Positions 1 through 11,594 of a stretch of DNA of 64,000 bases are shown here, one piece after another. The notes beneath the pieces are model-generated. The model saw nothing but the letters and a program-made list of their open reading frames with translations. It made no database searches and was not told where the DNA came from. This DNA comes from Zanthoxylum bungeanum. Taxonomy: Eukaryota > Streptophyta > Magnoliopsida > Sapindales > Rutaceae. The stretch's first letter is position 1, and the number at the start of each line of letters is the position of its first letter. A program made the position numbers and the translations under genes. The stretch spans positions 338,001-402,000 of the forward strand of contig SKCR01006517.1 in the NCBI GenBank assembly GCA_019454045.1. Direction: 5' to 3'.

Positions 1-478
1 ACCATTGTCTACGAGACTGTTTAAGGCTATATAAGGATTTCTTGAGCAAGCACACATATACAGGGTGGTTTTTATCTATAAAACCTTCAGGCTGGGACAT
101 ATAAATTTTCTCTTCGAGTTTTCCATGTAAGACTGCAGTCTTCACATCTAATTGTTCTAATTCAAGATTATTTTGAACTACTAGGGCTAGCATCATCCTA
201 ATAGTCTTGAATTTAACTATAAGTGAGAAAATTTCATTATAGTCCACTCATTCCCTATGTGTAAATCCTTCAGCTACAAGTCTGGTTTTAAACCTAACTG
301 GGTCACTAGGCATTAATCCTTCTTTGACTTTAAACAACCACTTGCACTCAACCAACTTCTGGTTTTTAGGTTCAGGGACTAGAGTCCAAGTCTTATTTTT
401 TCTAAGAGAAGACATCTATTTTTTCATGGCCGTGTCCCATTCATATTTGTGGGTTGATCTCAATACCTCTCATAAGCT
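1..478 (-). pseudogene. Ty1/Copia reverse transcriptase fragment
   Basis: Read on the minus strand, this stretch gives the N-terminal half of a Copia reverse transcriptase. In order it shows a W-D-T-A-M block, a TWTLVPEPKNQKLVECKW-like block, VDYNEIFSL (VDYxEtFSP in working copies), LEQLDVKTAVLHG and IYMSQPEGF, then SLYSLKQS. At least two in-frame stops interrupt it, and Gly/Pro residues of the usual motifs are replaced, so it is dead. The 5' part is cut off at 478, where a Gypsy-like LTR begins at 484. The rest of the element lies left of the window. Assignment to Copia is firm; the lineage is not resolved. Confidence 0.85.
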
Positions 479-876
479 AGCACTGTAACATCCCAGATTT
501 TCGGGATTGTTCTATAAGATCCTCAGACTGACGTTATAGTCTCGAAACATAATGATAATGAAGAATAAGAGTTTAAGTGATGTTTTATGGGTTAGAATAA
601 TAGATTATGAGTATTCGTCGAGTTGGAAAACGCTTGGGATTAAAAGTCAGTTGCGTGATTTTCGTAAAACGCGTAAAGTTTATAGTTTTGGTCATAGAAT
701 TATCAAACGAACTCTGATCGAGTTGATTCTTGATCCATCAGACTCATTTTTTCGAGATGAACATTTTTTGTGTTGAACACTTTTTGAAAATCACGCCAGA
801 AGGGCTTCAAAAGTGATAATTTCCGATTTTACCCTTAGAAGTGGGGGCATTTTGGTCATTTAATGGAATTAAGATA

Positions 877-908
<32 letters not shown>

Positions 909-2234
909 TTTGTAGCCTATTACAAAAAAAAAAGAAAAAAAAAGAAAGAGAGAGAGAACACATCGCACGAGAGAGAGAGGAAAGAGGGGTGAGCCGGCGA
1001 CCAGCCGGCCACTGCCGACCGGCTCACCGGTGCAAGGAGAGTCGTGCGGCCATGGCGCATCTGCTGATGGTTGGCGACGGTCCATGGGACGCCGGAAACG
1101 GCGAGTTTTGGAGAGGAAGAGGCGCGCCCATGGGTTGTCCGATCCCGGCTCGTCAGTCCGTTTCACGGCCCGAGCCACCTACCAAATCGAAGCTCTCAAA
1201 GAGTACTACAAGTATACGGAGTCGACGGCCCGAGCCACCTACCAAATCGAAGCTACCAAATCGAAGCTCTCAAAGAGTATTACAAGTATACGGCCCATGG
1301 CCGGTTGCACGTGAATCGAGGAGAGAAGCATTGGATGAATAGTAGACCCATGATGAACAGTAGCTGTGATCGAAATTCCGATCGTACCAGCGCGTTCGTA
1401 TGGCCGATGAGAGTCCGAATATGGCCTCAGAATTTCTGTATGGCTCTCCATTTAGAATTTGTTATTTTAAAGTTTATAGTTATATATTCAGATATTTCCG
1501 GTAGTTCCGTAGTTTAGCGAATTAGCATGAAATGAATTGGACATGTTTTAATATGTTAAAACGATAAATGTGGTAGAATCCGGGGAGAAACGGATTAGAT
1601 TTGATCGATTCTGGTAAAACGGAGTTTCTCACGCGACTGAGCGTAGATGACTGTAATCATGATGATAATATAAATATGATATTGCGAGGGTAATTAAGTA
1701 ATTCCGGAGTAGTTCGGAGGGTTCGAGATCCTTCCGTAACGTTTGAGGAAACCTTTCCGCAAAATTTACTGCAAACGCGTAAAACGAGAATCTAGGCTAT
1801 CCATCTAGTTGGTATAGTATAGAAAGATAAGTATTAGAGTAATGAAGTTTGTACCGTAGTATCGGAGATGATTCGGGTGTTCCGGAGAGCCCGAAGTTAT
1901 TATAGATAAGTTGGAAGTTTCGCAAATAGCGGTGCTAACCTTGTGTTGTTATTGTTTGACAGATTGGACCCGGATCGCGGGCGTTCGCCTAACCAGGTAA
2001 GTAACTCATGCTGCGAATACTGAAGAAATCTAACGTTGCTAAAAAATTAGTAATATGATAAAGTCGTATATAGTTATATGTATGAAACCTGTATATATAA
2101 AGGTAAGTGTAAAAGAAAGTAGTAGATGTATCTATATACACATGTAGATGAAAACAAGCAGTTACAAGTATATATATGAGTGAAGATAAGCAAGAGCATG
2201 TACAAGTAAAGAGATACATACGTAAGTATAAACC

Positions 2235-2272
<38 letters not shown>

Positions 2273-2964
2273 GCATATAAATGAGGTCATGATTATGAAT
2301 ATAATTAAAAATTAAATAAGACCTGGGTATGGGGGTTGTAGAAACTACACCCTAGGGAATGGGTTTAAAGCTTAAAGAATGTTACGACGAGCGCGACTTA
2401 TAAGTATCATTTCTTGACAAGAAAAACGGAAATTGAACGAATGAGCATATTTACTAATAATGTATAGTCATTTACCGATTTAGCAAAGATTAAGGTAAAA
2501 TGTAAAAGGTTATAATATGGTATCACATAGGAAATGCTAAAATATGTTAATTTGAGTTTGCATGATGGGTGTTTATAAAGAATGAAATATATATATATAT
2601 ATTTATAAGAATAGTTGGATATGTAAATACGTGTGTGTATGTGTATATGAGTATATTTATGGTTGCTCGATAAAGTAGAATATGAACCTGAGTAGTATAA
2701 AAGAATATGAATGGAAGAATGAGCATGTAGTATAAATAGTAGTGTTTATGAAAAACATGTCATGTTTATATGCATATTAGTCTAAGATACATTTCAGAAC
2801 ACAATGGAGATAAAGTATGAGCATGTTATTATATGTATGTTTGCATGCATATATGAATATGACTATGTAGGAAGATAAGTTTTATGTGTGCATGAATATA
2901 TACAAGCATATATACAATATATGAAAGCATGGCTAGAGTAGAAAGAGCATGAGAATTTCATATG

Positions 2965-2994
2965 CATATATATATATATATATGTGTGTGTGTG

Positions 2995-3036
<42 letters not shown>
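2965..3036. repeat. TA/TG microsatellite in 5' LTR
   Basis: An alternating TA run passes into a long TG run with one slip. The equivalent site in the second LTR copy (7590-7658) is where that copy ends, so this repeat marks the breakpoint. Confidence 0.9.
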
Positions 3037-3038
<2 letters not shown>

Positions 3039-3310
3039 AGATTTTTGGCAGCTGAGAACGTCTTCAAAGATTAAAAATTTTTTAAAGAAAGTTTCAAATG
3101 CTTTAAAATACAACGTATTTCAGAAAGATGTTTTTTCCAGTTTTGAGATTTTAAAACATGAGTTTTATGGTTTTCGGGGCATGAGGTAAAACCTCACTCT
3201 AGTATGTAACTAGTACAGTTGGAATTGACGGATACTGAGAACATGTGCACATGTAAGGACAGGATGGCGGTTTAGGATCGTGTACCTGGTCCCTAGTGGT
3301 GGCTACACTG

Positions 3311-3479
3311 CCAGTTGAGCTGTTGTCCTGGGTGTAGAGCTCTACGTTGCCAGTTGAGATGTTGTCCTGGACGTAGGGCACCACCGCCTCATACATGCCG
3401 CAGTTGAGCAGTTGTCCTGGCATCGAGTACTATCAGGTTTTCATAAATACCGCAGTTGAGCTGTTGTCCTGGGCATCGA
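3311..3479 (+). repeat. Minisatellite inside 5' LTR
   Basis: Four units, starting near 3312, 3350, 3400 and 3452, share the core CAGTTGAGCTGTTGTCCTGG with small changes and spacing of about 38-52 bp. The matching part of the second LTR is missing, so unit number cannot be compared. No function is evident. Confidence 0.75.
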
Positions 3480-4498
3480 GTATATTCATTTTTCTGTTTT
3501 CAGATACAATTTACAGTTTTAAGATACAATTTTTAGATACAGATCTCAGTTTTCAAGTGTAGCTTTCAGTCTTTAGATACAGTTTTCAGAAAGAGCTTTT
3601 CTATAAAGAGAAAGTAACGTAAAGTTTTCAACAAGAGTTTTTAGAAATAAACTTTTAGAAAAAGGGTTCTTCAAAAAAAGTTTTCAGAAAGTATTTTCTA
3701 AAAGCTTAACATGTTAAAGTAGTGTACAGTTACAAGTCATGCATATAACTCATGTGTTCATTTTTAAATGCATATAGTCGTTATTATGCATGAAAGCATT
3801 AGTATATTCATATGTAAGTTTTCAGAAAAAGTTTAAAGATATTGGTTATAAAAGCATGATGAGTCTTATATAATTGTGACAAAGGAACTTAACATATAAA
3901 TTTACCTATAGTTTACAGATGTTTGGTAAGTAAATAGCAAATAAGAGTATTATCTGATGATCAGTTAAAGTAACATGTTTGTGAAACGGTTAGGAAATAG
4001 ATAATTAGTTCAGACTTCATAGATTTTTGCATGGTTACCTACTAAGTCGTTATGACTCACATCACATCAGTTTGTTAGTTTTGCAGGTCAGTAACAGTCA
4101 TTTAGAACCATCAGGATTTTAGTGAAGACTTTGAAGATAGTGAATCGCCCCAACTGCAGTCAAAAGAGTTTTGAGTCATAGGTCCTCACGGCCCTTGTAT
4201 TTGTATATATATTTGTATCTCTTATGTAAACCTTAAGTAATTGTGTAGTTTTATTTTGAGTTCTGGCCGGTGGCCAAATGATTTACTTTTGTTCATTAAG
4301 TTCAGGCCTGAGGCCTAGTGAGTTTGCATATTTGTTGAGTTGTTTGAGCAGGTTGTCTCATGGTGCTGGCTATAAGCCAGGTTGCATGATGTTACGAATA
4401 CATTATGTCGAAATTTCGTCAGAATTAGAGGCTTATGGAGGTAGGGTTAGCCTGTCTCCTGCCGGTAGCATCCTGGCCTAGGCAGGATGTTACAAAGT

Positions 4499-4510
4499 TG
4501 GTATCAGAGC
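4499..4510 (+). other. Primer-binding site (tRNA-iMet)
   Basis: TGGTATCAGAGC, complementary to the 3' end of plant initiator methionine tRNA, sits four bases after the LTR end. It fixes the element as plus strand. Confidence 0.85.
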
Positions 4511-5070
4511 ACGCTTTAAGAGTAAGTGTCAGTAGCATGGTCTTGAAGTCAGTGACTGCAACTGTCGGGATCTAGCTGTCGGAGATTGTCTTCAGTTTGG
4601 TAAAGACCACATAGGTCTTTGTATGTATGTTCTATGATTGTTGGATATGATTTGATACTATTAGTCATTGTTTTGCTTGCTTGAATATGAGTTCATGGGT
4701 GACTTATTTGTTGTACATAGTTTAGCTATCTCCGTATGGAAGGAGATTAGATTAAGTTAGCACTTTTACGCCTTTTGAAATCAAAGAATTTGTAGGAATG
4801 AGATAGTACTAGTAAAGGGCCCTTGTGAGGCCAGAGGACTCAAGATTAGAATCAGATCAGTATAGCCAGAGATGAGAACCAGACCAGTCTAGTCAGCTTA
4901 AAGCCATAGATGAGCCGTTATGGATTCTAGTTTATAGATAATGGTTAGTTTATAGTTGAGATAGAGAAGTTATATCAGTGGAGTTTAGAGTAAGATAGTT
5001 TTCGCATATTCGACCAGGTTCGGATCAGTAGTTATAGGGATGAATAAATTTCGAGGACGAAATTTTTATA

Positions 5071-5082
5071 AGGAGGGGTGAA
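5071..5082 (+). other. Polypurine tract
   Basis: AGGAGGGGTGAA directly precedes the 3' LTR. The LTR's first dinucleotide has mutated from TG to TT. Confidence 0.7.
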
Positions 5083-6715
5083 TTTAACATCCCAGATTTT
5101 CGGGGACTATTCTAGAAGATCCTCAGACTGACGTTATAGTCTCGGAACATGATGATAATGAAGAATAAGAGTTGAAGTGATGTTATATGGGTTAGAATAA
5201 TAGATTATGAGTATTCGTCGCGTCGGAAAATGCTTGGGATTAAAAGTCAGTTGCGCGATTTTCGTAAAACGCGTAAAGTTTACAGTGTTGGTCATAGAAT
5301 TAGCAAATGAACTCCGATCGAGTTGATTCTTGATCCATCAGACTCATTTTTCCGAGACGAACAACTTTCGTGTTGAACACTTTTCGAAAAAATCACGCCA
5401 GAATGGCTTCAAAAGTGATATTATTATTTTTTTTTGTAGCCTATTACGAGAAATAAAAAAAAAAGAAAGAGAGGGAGAACACGTCGCACGAGAGAGAGAG
5501 GAAAGAGGGGTGCACCGGTGGCCAGCTGGCCACTTCCGGCCGGCACACCGGCATAGGGAGACTCGTCTGGCCACGGCGCATCTACCGGTGGCCGGCGACG
5601 GTCCATGGGACGTGGGAAACGGTGAGTTTTGGAGAGGAAGAGGCACGCCCATGGGTTGTCCTATCCCAGCTCATTGGTCCGTTTCACGGCCCGAGCCACC
5701 TACCAAATCGAAGCTCCCGGAAAGTACTACAAGTTTGCGGAGACGATTTTGCCGAACAGTGATCGGTTGCACACGAATTGAGGAGAGAAGTGTCAAATAA
5801 ATAGTAAACCCACGATGAACAGTAGCTCCGATTGAAATTCTAATCACACCAGCGCGTTCGTATGGCCGATGGGAGTCCGAATATGGCCTCGGAATTTCGG
5901 TACGACTCTCCGTTTAGAATATGTTATTTTAAAGTTTGCAATTATATATTCGGATGTTTCCGGTAGTTCCCTAGTTTAGCGAATTAGGATGAAAGGAATT
6001 GGACATGTTTTACTATGTTAAAACGATAAATATGGTAGAATTCGGGGAGAAACAGATTAGATTTGATCTATGCTGTAGGATTAGCGAGTTTCCGATAAAT
6101 CGGAGTTTCTCGCGTGATTTAGCGTAGATGACTGTAATCATGAAGATAATACAAATATGATATTGCGAGGGTAATTAAGTAATTCCGGAGTAGTTTGGAG
6201 GGTTCGAGATCCTTCCGTAGCATTTGCGGAAACTTTTCCGCAAGATTTGCCGCAAACGCGTAAAATGAGAATCTAGGCTATCCAGTTAGTTGGTATAGTG
6301 TAGAAAGATAAGTATTCGAGTAATGCAGTTTGTACCGTAGTATCGAAGATGATTCGGGTGTTCTGGGGAGCCCGAAGTTATTATAGATAAGTTGGAAGTT
6401 CCGCAAATAGCGGTGCTAACCTTGTGTTGATAGTGTTTGATAGATCGGACCCGGATCGCGGGCGTTCGCCTAGCCAGGTAAGTAACTCATGCTGCGAATA
6501 CTGAAGAAATCTAACGTTGCTCAAAAATTAGTAATATAACAAAGTGGTATCTAGTTATATGTATGAAACCTGTATATATAAAGATGAGTATAAAAGAAAG
6601 TAGTAGATGTACCTATATGCACATGTAGATGAAAACAAGCAGTTACAAGTATATATATGAGTGAAGATAAGAAAGAGCATATACAAGTAAAGAGATACAT
6701 ACGTAAGTATAAACC

Positions 6716-6717
6716 AG

Positions 6718-6787
<70 letters not shown>

Positions 6788-6788
6788 A

Positions 6789-6827
<39 letters not shown>

Positions 6828-6845
6828 TTATATATATATATATAC
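6716..6845. repeat. TA/TG compound microsatellite
   Basis: Long TA runs surround a TG run. The equivalent in the 5' LTR (2238-2272) is far shorter, so this locus has expanded since the two LTRs separated. Confidence 0.9.
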
Positions 6846-7169
6846 ATGTGTATAGATAGAGCATATAAATGAGGTCATGATTATGAATAAAATTAAAAAT
6901 TAAATGAGACCTGGGTATGGGGGTGTAGAAACTACACCCTAGGGAATGGGTTTAAAGCTTAAAGAATGTTACGGCAAGCGCGACTTATAAGTATCATTTC
7001 TTGACAAGAAAAATGGAAATTGAACGAATGAGCATATTTACTAATAATGTATGGTCATTTACCGATTTAGCAAAGATTAAGGTAAAATGTAAAAGGTTAT
7101 AATATGGTATCACAGAAGAAATGCTAAAATATGTTAATTTGAGTTTGCATGATGGGTGTTTATAAAGAA

Positions 7170-7171
7170 TG

Positions 7172-7212
<41 letters not shown>
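7170..7212. repeat. TA microsatellite
   Basis: About 20 TA repeats, compared with about six at the matching place in the 5' LTR near 2588. Confidence 0.9.
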
Positions 7213-7234
<22 letters not shown>

Positions 7235-7586
7235 TATAGTTGGATATGTAAATACGTGTGTGTATGTGTATATGAGTATATTTATGGTTGCTCGATAAAG
7301 TAGAATATGAACCTGGTAGTACAAAGGAATATGAATGGAAGAATGAGCATGTAGTATAAGTAGTAGTGTTTATGAAAAGCATGTCATGTTTATATGCATA
7401 CTAGTATGTGTTACATTTCAGAACACAATGGAGATAAAGTATGAGCATGTTATTATATGTATGTTTGCATGTATATATGAATATGACTATGTAGGAAGAT
7501 AAGTTTTATGTGTGCATGAATATATACAAGCATATATACAATGTATGAAAGCATGGCTAGAGTAGAAAGAGCATGAAAATTTCATA

Positions 7587-7589
<3 letters not shown>

Positions 7590-7658
<69 letters not shown>
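7590..7658. repeat. TA/TG microsatellite at a breakpoint
   Basis: About 20 TA units are followed by about 15 TG units. The long LTR ends here and unrelated Gypsy coding sequence begins at once. Confidence 0.9.
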
Positions 7659-7660
<2 letters not shown>

Positions 7661-8808
7661 AATGCTCTGACTTTTTTCTCTGTCTTCGGTGTTGGCATCT
7701 TAGTAATTTCCTTGATTTTCTCAGAATCCACCTCTATTCCACCCATTCCCACTGTATGGCCAAGCACTTTCCCTGATGTCACTCCAAACACACACTTCTT
7801 AGGATTCAACGGCAAGTTGTATTTTTCAACTCTCTGAAGGAACTTTTCAAGTGCCCCTATGTGCCCAATTCTTATCTCTGATTTCACCATCATGTCATCC
7901 ACATACACTTCAATCTCTTTGTGCGTCAAATCGTGGAATAATGTAGTGGCCATCCGCTGATAAGTAGCTCCTGCATTCTTGAGCCCAAATGGCATTACTT
8001 TGTAACAATAAGTACCCCATTCTGTGATGAAGGCAGTTTTGTGCTTGTCTTCTTCAGCCATAAGAACTTGATTGTACCCTGAAAACCCATCTGTAAATGA
8101 GTACATGGCAGATAAAGCTGCACTATCAACCAGAACATCTACATGCGGTAGAGGAAAATCATCTGTCGGGCAAGCCTTGTTGAGATCTATGTAATCCACA
8201 CACATTCTGACCTTTCCGTCTTTCTTCGGCACCGGCACAATATTAGCCAACCACTCGAGATACTTTACCACTTCCAGAAATCCCATATCTATCTGTTTCT
8301 TGACTTCTTCCCTAACTTTCTCAGCCCATTCTGGTCTCATCCGTCGAAGTTTTTGTTTCACTGGCCTCATATTCGGATAAGTTGGTATTGTGTGTTGGGC
8401 AATACTTATGTCTACCCCAAGCATGTCCTCATAGGACCAAGCAAACACTTTGGCATATCTGACTAATACTTCTTCTAATTTCTCTCTCTCCTCGGAGGCA
8501 ACTTCTCTTGCAATCAGAATTTCCTTGGGGTTCTCAGATGTGCCCAAATTAAATGAAGTAGTTTTGGCCGAACTGATATCAAATATGCTTGATTCATACA
8601 GAGTGAATGGAAATAACTCAGACAAGTAAGCAAAAGAAATGTCTTTATTATTGGATAATACGGAAGTACATTCAAACAAATCAGGAAGGTAAATATCTTC
8701 ATCACTCATAGAAACTTCTTCCTCTACAACCGGGTTCTTTTCAATCTCGTTATTAAAAACCACTTGTAGCCACGAACCCTCTTGATCCACTAAAGCACCA
8801 TTGCCCAT
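7659..8808 (-). pseudogene. Tat-type Ty3/Gypsy reverse transcriptase fragment
   Basis: The minus-strand open frame gives an acidic linker, then a Gypsy RT with KKDGKVRMCVDY, LNKACPTDDFPLPH, FTDGFSGYNQ, MPFGLKNAGATYQR and an intact YVDD catalytic box in EVYVDDMMVKS. LNPKKCVFGVTSGK and the thumb-like KIKEITKMPTPKTEKKVRAF follow. The wording is typical of the Tat lineage. RNase H and integrase are absent because the frame runs into the TG/TA microsatellite, which adds an artificial His-Thr and Ile-Tyr tail. The upstream side is cut near 8808. The RT stretch has no stops, so it decayed or was truncated more recently than most neighbours, but it cannot make a complete polyprotein. Confidence 0.85.
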
Positions 8809-9519
8809 CCTTGATCAAACAACAAACGAGAAACACACACAGAAGCCACGCATCAAGGTTCCCTTCACCAAAACGCCACCTGCCCTTAAGATTTCAACGA
8901 CACCTACATGCTACCACTCAACACTTAGCACACAACCTTCATTCTCCCTCATTCACGCAGCCCTTACTAATTAGCAAACAAGCCATTGCACCTACGTAAG
9001 CCAACAACGCATAAAATACCTTCAACAACCCCTCAATCCTCACGCCAATAAGCCCTAAAATGCCCCAACTCAACCCACCTACTTCACGCCAAGGATCACT
9101 CACGCAGGCCTGCTCCCCTCAAAGTATCAGCCGCACACTGACCCTCATTACCAGTCCACATTGCCGTACATTAATCATCGAAAACCCTCCCAGTCCACCC
9201 ACACAAAAGCCCCGGAAATACCCTGGAACTACCGCAAACCTTCCCCCATTGGAACTGCCGCACAAGCCATTTAATCTTCTGCCCAATTTATCGCAAATCT
9301 AACCCTTGAAAACACCCCCAGACAGCCCCTAATCTACACTGAAAATCAATCCAAAAACTGCCCAAAACATTAACAGAAATCGCAGCTTAAACCCCCTAAA
9401 ACCGAACCAAAACAGTCCCGAAAATACCTCAAGACAGTCCCTTAACACATCTGAAACAGTGACCAAAATACAGCAGCAAAACGGATTGAAAATAGCGACC
9501 AAAACAGCAAAACAGTAAT
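8809..9519. mobile_element. G/T-biased LTR-like fragment
   Basis: The plus strand is poor in G and T. Read on the minus strand it has recurring GGGACTGTTTTGG-like phrases like those in the LTRs at 53066-55264 and 55563-57324. No terminal TG/CA ends are found, so it is a fragment. The relationship rests on shared phrasing and base bias rather than a full alignment. No gene is seen. Confidence 0.4.
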
Positions 9520-9703
9520 TAAGTGTCATATGATCAAATCAGTTTAAGCTATTTGTTTCTCATGTCATACGTTTGAGATTTATTTATATTCAAAATATAA
9601 ATACTGTTATTCACATCTAATGTGTTTATCTCAATATCAACTTTATAAAATAAAACACTTTAGTGTTCTAGAATATAAAGGTATACCCACAACGGGTTAA
9701 ACC

Positions 9704-11589
9704 TGTTAGTGTTCCTAGAACATGCCAAGGATCTAATAAGCATGAAAAACATTGAATAAGAACATTATAAGTTGCGGAATACTTACAACGAACGGATTTG
9801 AGCTTTTAAAAAATTTGTGAAGATGATCTCCAAGATCCAAGCAAAGTGATGATTCCAACTCTTGAAGATGTTTCCCTATCACCTTTGTTGACTTGCTTAA
9901 GTACTAGCTTTTGATTTGAAGAACAAAATCAAAGAGAGATGGAGAGGGAAGCTAACGCCCAAGGAGGCTTGTCTAGGGTTTTCAATTTTCAACTTCTGTC
10001 AAAAGTGTGTAGAGAGTTGCTTTTGGTAAAACCTTTTACCCTTTTCACCAAAACTTGGTAGTTGGGTAAATGGTTTTACCAAAACCAATACAAGGTGGTT
10101 GGTTGGTTGATGGCTTGGCATAAATGCCAACTACCACCACCTACCACACATGTGAAGTGGGCCCCACTTATTTGAATTCAAAATTCATATATCTCTACGA
10201 ACATTTACCGCGGCTAGGTTCCGTTTAATCCGATTAAACGAATCTTCGTCGCTAAATAATTAAATCTAATTTAATTAAATAACGATGCCTCGCAAATATA
10301 TTACGAACTTCGTTCACGAACTAATTCTAAATTAATTCGTTCGTTCGTATTAAAGTCCGACTTTAATCTCGTAAAGAAATCCAATTCATATTAATATATC
10401 CGATACATTAATTTTAGCCCATTTGAATAAATTAAATAGAAAAATCAAATTTAACTATTAAATTTATTTTACCGATTAATTCCAAATTAATCGCGTTCTA
10501 TCTCTACTGAACACAATTTAATCCCAGATTAAATAAAGCCCTAATTAATCCCAGATTAATTTTCTCCTTTTATTAATCCCAGATTAATTCTAATTTAAGT
10601 CAACTGTCATCGGTGAATCTTTGGGAAGCGACCCAAGAGATCTCTGGATATGTTGGCAGTAAATCCGATTATCGGACTATCCGATAAAGTGAATACCTCG
10701 TACCACGTGCTTACCGATTTATAAGACATGGTTGGCTTCTAGCAAAGCACCGTGTCAGACGTAGAATACATAGTATCTCGTATTGCGATCCAGTATCAGA
10801 TGTCACGTGCTAGGCCTGGGGCTGGAATAGTGTCTGCCCCGTACGAAGCACATATCGGATATCAAGCAACTAGTCTCTTTGAATCGGATAATCATGACCT
10901 TGTCACATTATCCCGATGGTTGCAACACAATAGAGAACTAGTTATGAATCCCTGCGTGATCATCATCTCCAAATGTCTAAAGTGATACTTCCGTCTTGAC
11001 ATCACATCCAATACACTACGATTCTCGATAAACCCAATAGAGGCGTACACAGAACCTGTTAAAGCCCTGGACGACCAAAACCAAAGTTTACCGATTGTCA
11101 CAAGTATCAGCGATGTAAGTCTCAGGTTAAGATCAAATACACCTACCCTGACGCGGACTCCCATAGACACATATACATAATACCAATGGGATTCCGCGGG
11201 GTATATCCAGAGCGAAGCTGTTTTCTGTATCATCCGTAAAACACAACCTCCTATCACACTTGCATAAGTATCCTATACTTAAACATATGAGAACTATGTC
11301 GTTATGCCCTCACAACGCGCACAAGTGCAATACTAGTCTATTTCGCATTATCGATGTCCAGTCTCGATAATAATACGACTAGGGATATTTAATGATTAAA
11401 CCTTTATGGATTGATACTGTCTCATATCATCTCAATCCGGAACTAATCATATGGACTCTTACTATTTATATATCAAAGTAAATAAATTACGAAATGATAA
11501 AAGGAAATTTCATTACTACATAGTCAATTTTGTACAAAAACACAATGTCTTTTACAAACAGTGATGCTATGGGTCATAATTGTCTAACA
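9704..11589 (-). mobile_element. Solo Copia LTR with AAACC target duplication
   Basis: The 1886-bp LTR begins TGTTAGTG and ends GTCTAACA. AAACC occurs at 9699-9703 and again at 11590-11594. The flanks rejoin into a sequence that is continuous in the related element near 62070, which proves insertion into an older Copia element followed by LTR-LTR recombination. Orientation is minus, judged from relatives that keep a PBS or PPT. It belongs to the ~2-kb LTR family also at 14823, 20281, 28694 and 57408. Confidence 0.9.
10222..10588. repeat. Chain of 3-nt-spacer inverted repeats (LTR copy A)
   Basis: Successive short palindromes include CGTTTAAT around CCG, AATTAAAT around CTA, ATTAAAGT around CCG (10349-10367), ATTTAATC around CCA (10516-10534) and AATTAATC around CCA. 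Each is followed by its reverse complement. Confidence 0.75.
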
Positions 11590-11594
11590 AAACC

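Larger units (their letters stand above)
484..4494 (+). mobile_element. 5' LTR (4.0 kb) of a Gypsy-like element
   Basis: The LTR begins TGTAACATCC and ends GGATGTTACA, a perfect 10-bp terminal inverted repeat, and is followed four bases later by an initiator-Met primer site. The start of a second copy at 5083 confirms the left boundary. It contains a (TTA)n run near 878-909, TG/TA microsatellites near 2238-2272 and 2965-3036, and a duplicated block at about 1167-1291 that is single in the second copy. No coding capacity is convincing; the GC-richer stretch at 960-1340 is low-complexity and not conserved as protein. The bases at 479-483 (AGCAC) would be the left target duplication, but the right one has been lost. 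Confidence 0.85.
4495..5082 (+). mobile_element. Residual internal region of long-LTR element
   Basis: Only 588 bp separate the two LTRs. The left end carries the primer-binding site and leader. The right end translates into a tail resembling the end of chromovirus pol (FEDEIF-like) just before a purine-rich tract. Gag, protease, RT, RNase H and integrase are all missing. This fits a very large internal deletion of a Del/Tekay-like Gypsy element, or a non-autonomous element that never carried them. The lineage is inferred from the terminal sequence and the PBS/PPT context only. Confidence 0.7.
5083..7658 (+). mobile_element. Truncated 3' LTR of long-LTR element
   Basis: This copy aligns with 484-3036 throughout and differs by scattered substitutions, small indels and longer TA runs. 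It stops abruptly inside the TG microsatellite and abuts a minus-strand Gypsy RT. About 1.46 kb of the LTR, equivalent to 3037-4494, is missing. The moderate divergence between the two LTRs shows the insertion is not recent. Confidence 0.85.

Noticed and set aside
863..1342. Open frames of 94-159 codons in the 5' LTR
   Set aside because: They are made of (TTA)n, purine-rich low-complexity sequence and an internal duplication. The other LTR copy does not preserve the reading frame.
6643..6872. Ile-Tyr and His-Thr repeat peptides
   Set aside because: Pure translations of TA and TG microsatellites.
7582..8808. A single 408-residue protein
   Set aside because: Its last ~25 residues come from the TG/TA repeat of a different element; only the RT part is genuine.
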